This document shows, in pieces, positions 12,364 to 13,517 of a stretch of DNA of 13,517 nt (position 1 is the first letter of the stretch; every line of letters begins with the position of its first letter). Where the stretch lies: NCBI GenBank assembly GCA_000998185.1, contig LCCW01000014.1:1-13517 (forward strand), read 5' to 3'. Made by a program: the position numbers and the translations under genes. The notes beneath the pieces were generated by a model. It was not told the origin of the DNA. It was given only the letters and a program-made list of their open reading frames with translations, and did not search any database. This DNA comes from Candidatus Kuenenbacteria bacterium GW2011_GWA2_42_15 (GTDB taxonomy: Bacteria; Patescibacteriota; Patescibacteriia; UBA2196; GWA2-42-15).

Positions 12364-13461
12364 TCAAAGCAAATCATATTCCAATAATTTAGACCTCACG
12401 GTGGTATAATAACGTTTTAAATCACCACATGAGGAGTTGCCGCCCCTAAGTAGATCTGGTAAATAATCCTGCAGGCAACCACTTTTACAGATTTTAAAAT
12501 ATTCGCAAGCGCCGCAAAATTTTTTGTGTATATTAATCATTCTAATCAACTTTAATAGATTGGCGCTTTTACGGATGTCTTTGACTGGCTGATTCACCCT
12601 GCCAAAGTAAAATTCCCGCGTCTTTGGTAAAGCATCACAAGAATAAATTGATCCATCGCTGTACACTGTAGCGAATATATCGCAACGACCCATATAAACG
12701 CATTCTCTAAATTCACCGCCCAACATTAGATCTATAATGCTTTTTAAATCCCTGATTTCTATATCCACATCATCAATTTCTATCCACCTATTTAAAACCG
12801 ATAATAAAAATTCTAGATATGCCTGCTGACTGATGGAGTGAGGATATGGATTACCATGAGAATCCTGCCCTTTGACTCTTAGGAATTTCAAACTTTTAAT
12901 ATCGTTTTTAATAAAAAATTCTAAAATCTCCATTGGATGTTTATAATTGATGTCACTCACACAGCAACTAACGCCATTAAACACACTCGCCTCCTTTAAA
13001 ATGGATATCCCTCTCATGGTGGCTGTAAAACTTTTTTGGCTATTCTTGTAGCAACGCACTAAATTATGATACTCGGCCGGCCCGTCTAAACTTACGCCGG
13101 CCACAAATTTGTTCTCTGCAAAAAATCTTGCCCAATTTCTATTAACTAAAGTGGCATTTGTCTGGACAAAATTTGCGATATTTTTACCCCTGTCTAACCA
13201 CTTCTGCTGATATTCCACTACTTGCCGATAAAAACTTATACCTGCCAACAGCGGTTCTCCCCCATGCCAGATAAACTCAATGTCTTGCTGGCCAGAACAG
13301 AAAAAATCAATAAGCAATTTCAACGTGGCGAAATTCATTTTAGAACAACCCTCGTCTGCTCTTGCGCAATTTGAATACCTCCACATGTAACAATATTGAC
13401 ATCTTAAATTACACTTGCCATCAACCGGTTTTACAATGGCAACACTAAGCGACTTTGGCAT
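12364..13461 (-). CDS. Radical SAM/SPASM domain peptide-maturase-like enzyme
   Basis: 365 residues. C17-x3-C21-x2-C24 (CNLRCQYC) binds the SAM-cleaving [4Fe-4S] cluster, followed by WHGGEP (65-70). The C-terminal SPASM region supplies auxiliary cluster cysteines at about C254, C260, C275, C316, C319, C325, C329 and C345, with the typical layout DGSIYSCDALP, FCGAC-x5-C and C-x15-C. The FIWHGGEPLLAG-x-x-FYR wording is like anSME/GrrM/FxsB-type enzymes, which oxidise or crosslink residues in peptides or activate sulfatases. No sulfatase gene is in view, but a 35-residue peptide gene follows 23 nt downstream, so peptide modification is favoured. The SD GGAGG lies 8 nt before the ATG at 13461. No convincing promoter is visible in the 56 bases left before the window edge, so upstream partner genes may be cut off. 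Confidence 0.9.
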   Translation of the reverse strand: MPKSLSVAIVKPVDGKCNLRCQYCYMWRYSNCARADEGCSKMNFATLKLLIDFFCSGQQDIEFIWHGGEPLLAGISFYRQVVEYQQKWLDRGKNIANFVQTNATLVNRNWARFFAENKFVAGVSLDGPAEYHNLVRCYKNSQKSFTATMRGISILKEASVFNGVSCCVSDINYKHPMEILEFFIKNDIKSLKFLRVKGQDSHGNPYPHSISQQAYLEFLLSVLNRWIEIDDVDIEIRDLKSIIDLMLGGEFRECVYMGRCDIFATVYSDGSIYSCDALPKTREFYFGRVNQPVKDIRKSANLLKLIRMINIHKKFCGACEYFKICKSGCLQDYLPDLLRGGNSSCGDLKRYYTTVRSKLLEYDLL

Positions 13462-13469
13462 TTTAACCG

Positions 13470-13474
13470 CCTCC
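13470..13474 (-). promoter_or_regulatory. Shine-Dalgarno of the radical SAM gene
   Basis: GGAGG within GAGGAAGGAGGCGG on the minus strand, 8 nt before the ATG at 13461. It fixes the start and gives the full CNLRCQYC region a short, family-typical N-terminus. Confidence 0.75.
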
Positions 13475-13517
13475 TTCCTCTATTTTTTTAATTTCTGTTT
13501 AATTTTTCTATCACTTT

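Noticed and set aside
12200..12409. Plus-strand 69-codon frame after the 318-residue protein
   Set aside because: It is antisense to the SD-led 35-codon peptide gene and its terminator; it lacks an SD and family signals.

Overview
The window reads as chromosomal DNA from an uncultivated bacterium. Most genes start at ATG behind purine-rich Shine-Dalgarno (SD) sequences, base composition is AT-rich to moderate, sigma70-like promoters are recognisable, and intergenic regions are rich in hairpins and repeats. Taxonomy cannot be fixed from this sequence. The dispersed intergenic repeats and compact accessory genes would suit a Patescibacteria/CPR-like genome. The T9SS-type sorting domain at the left end instead points to an organism with an outer membrane (Bacteroidota/Ignavibacteria/FCB-like). 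That conflict is reported as a finding.

Left end (1-2390, minus strand): two secreted right-handed beta-helix proteins form an operon behind a good promoter. The first ends in a YPNPFNP-type C-terminal sorting domain; the second runs off the window. A bidirectional terminator and a perfect 45-bp tandem duplication separate them from the next unit.

2391-5225, minus strand: a 58-residue Gly/Ser/Arg/His-rich small protein with a strong SD lies 4 nt upstream of an M16 zinc peptidase. Further out is a small HExxH putative metallopeptidase flanked by two copies of a ~200-bp direct repeat.

5268-10955, plus strand: this stretch looks tryptophan-centred. A promoter drives tRNA-Trp(CCA), then an intrinsic-terminator-like hairpin, tryptophanyl-tRNA synthetase, a PLP group II amino-acid decarboxylase and an AroQ-type chorismate mutase, ending in a terminator. 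A second promoter follows, then a T-box riboswitch whose best specifier candidate is UGG (Trp) and whose UGGC acceptor bulge matches the G73 discriminator of the tRNA-Trp. The T-box controls an M14-type deacylase (AstE/aspartoacylase family) and a putative circularly permuted ATP-grasp ligase, closed by a strong terminator. The inferred theme is that charged tRNA-Trp status controls a small amine/amide pathway: decarboxylation, ligation and deacylation.

10956-12203, plus strand: a third copy of the ~200-bp repeat precedes a second, larger HExxH protein that is probably expressed from a leaderless transcript.

Right end (12181-13474, minus strand): a radical SAM/SPASM peptide-maturase-like enzyme is followed 23 nt later by a 35-residue gene with a strong SD, then a terminator. 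The peptide ends in GPWDKGHWANRK, with two Trp-X-(Lys/Asn) triplets, and looks like a RiPP precursor for the adjacent enzyme. This and the Trp/T-box cluster are the strongest candidates for an undescribed system.
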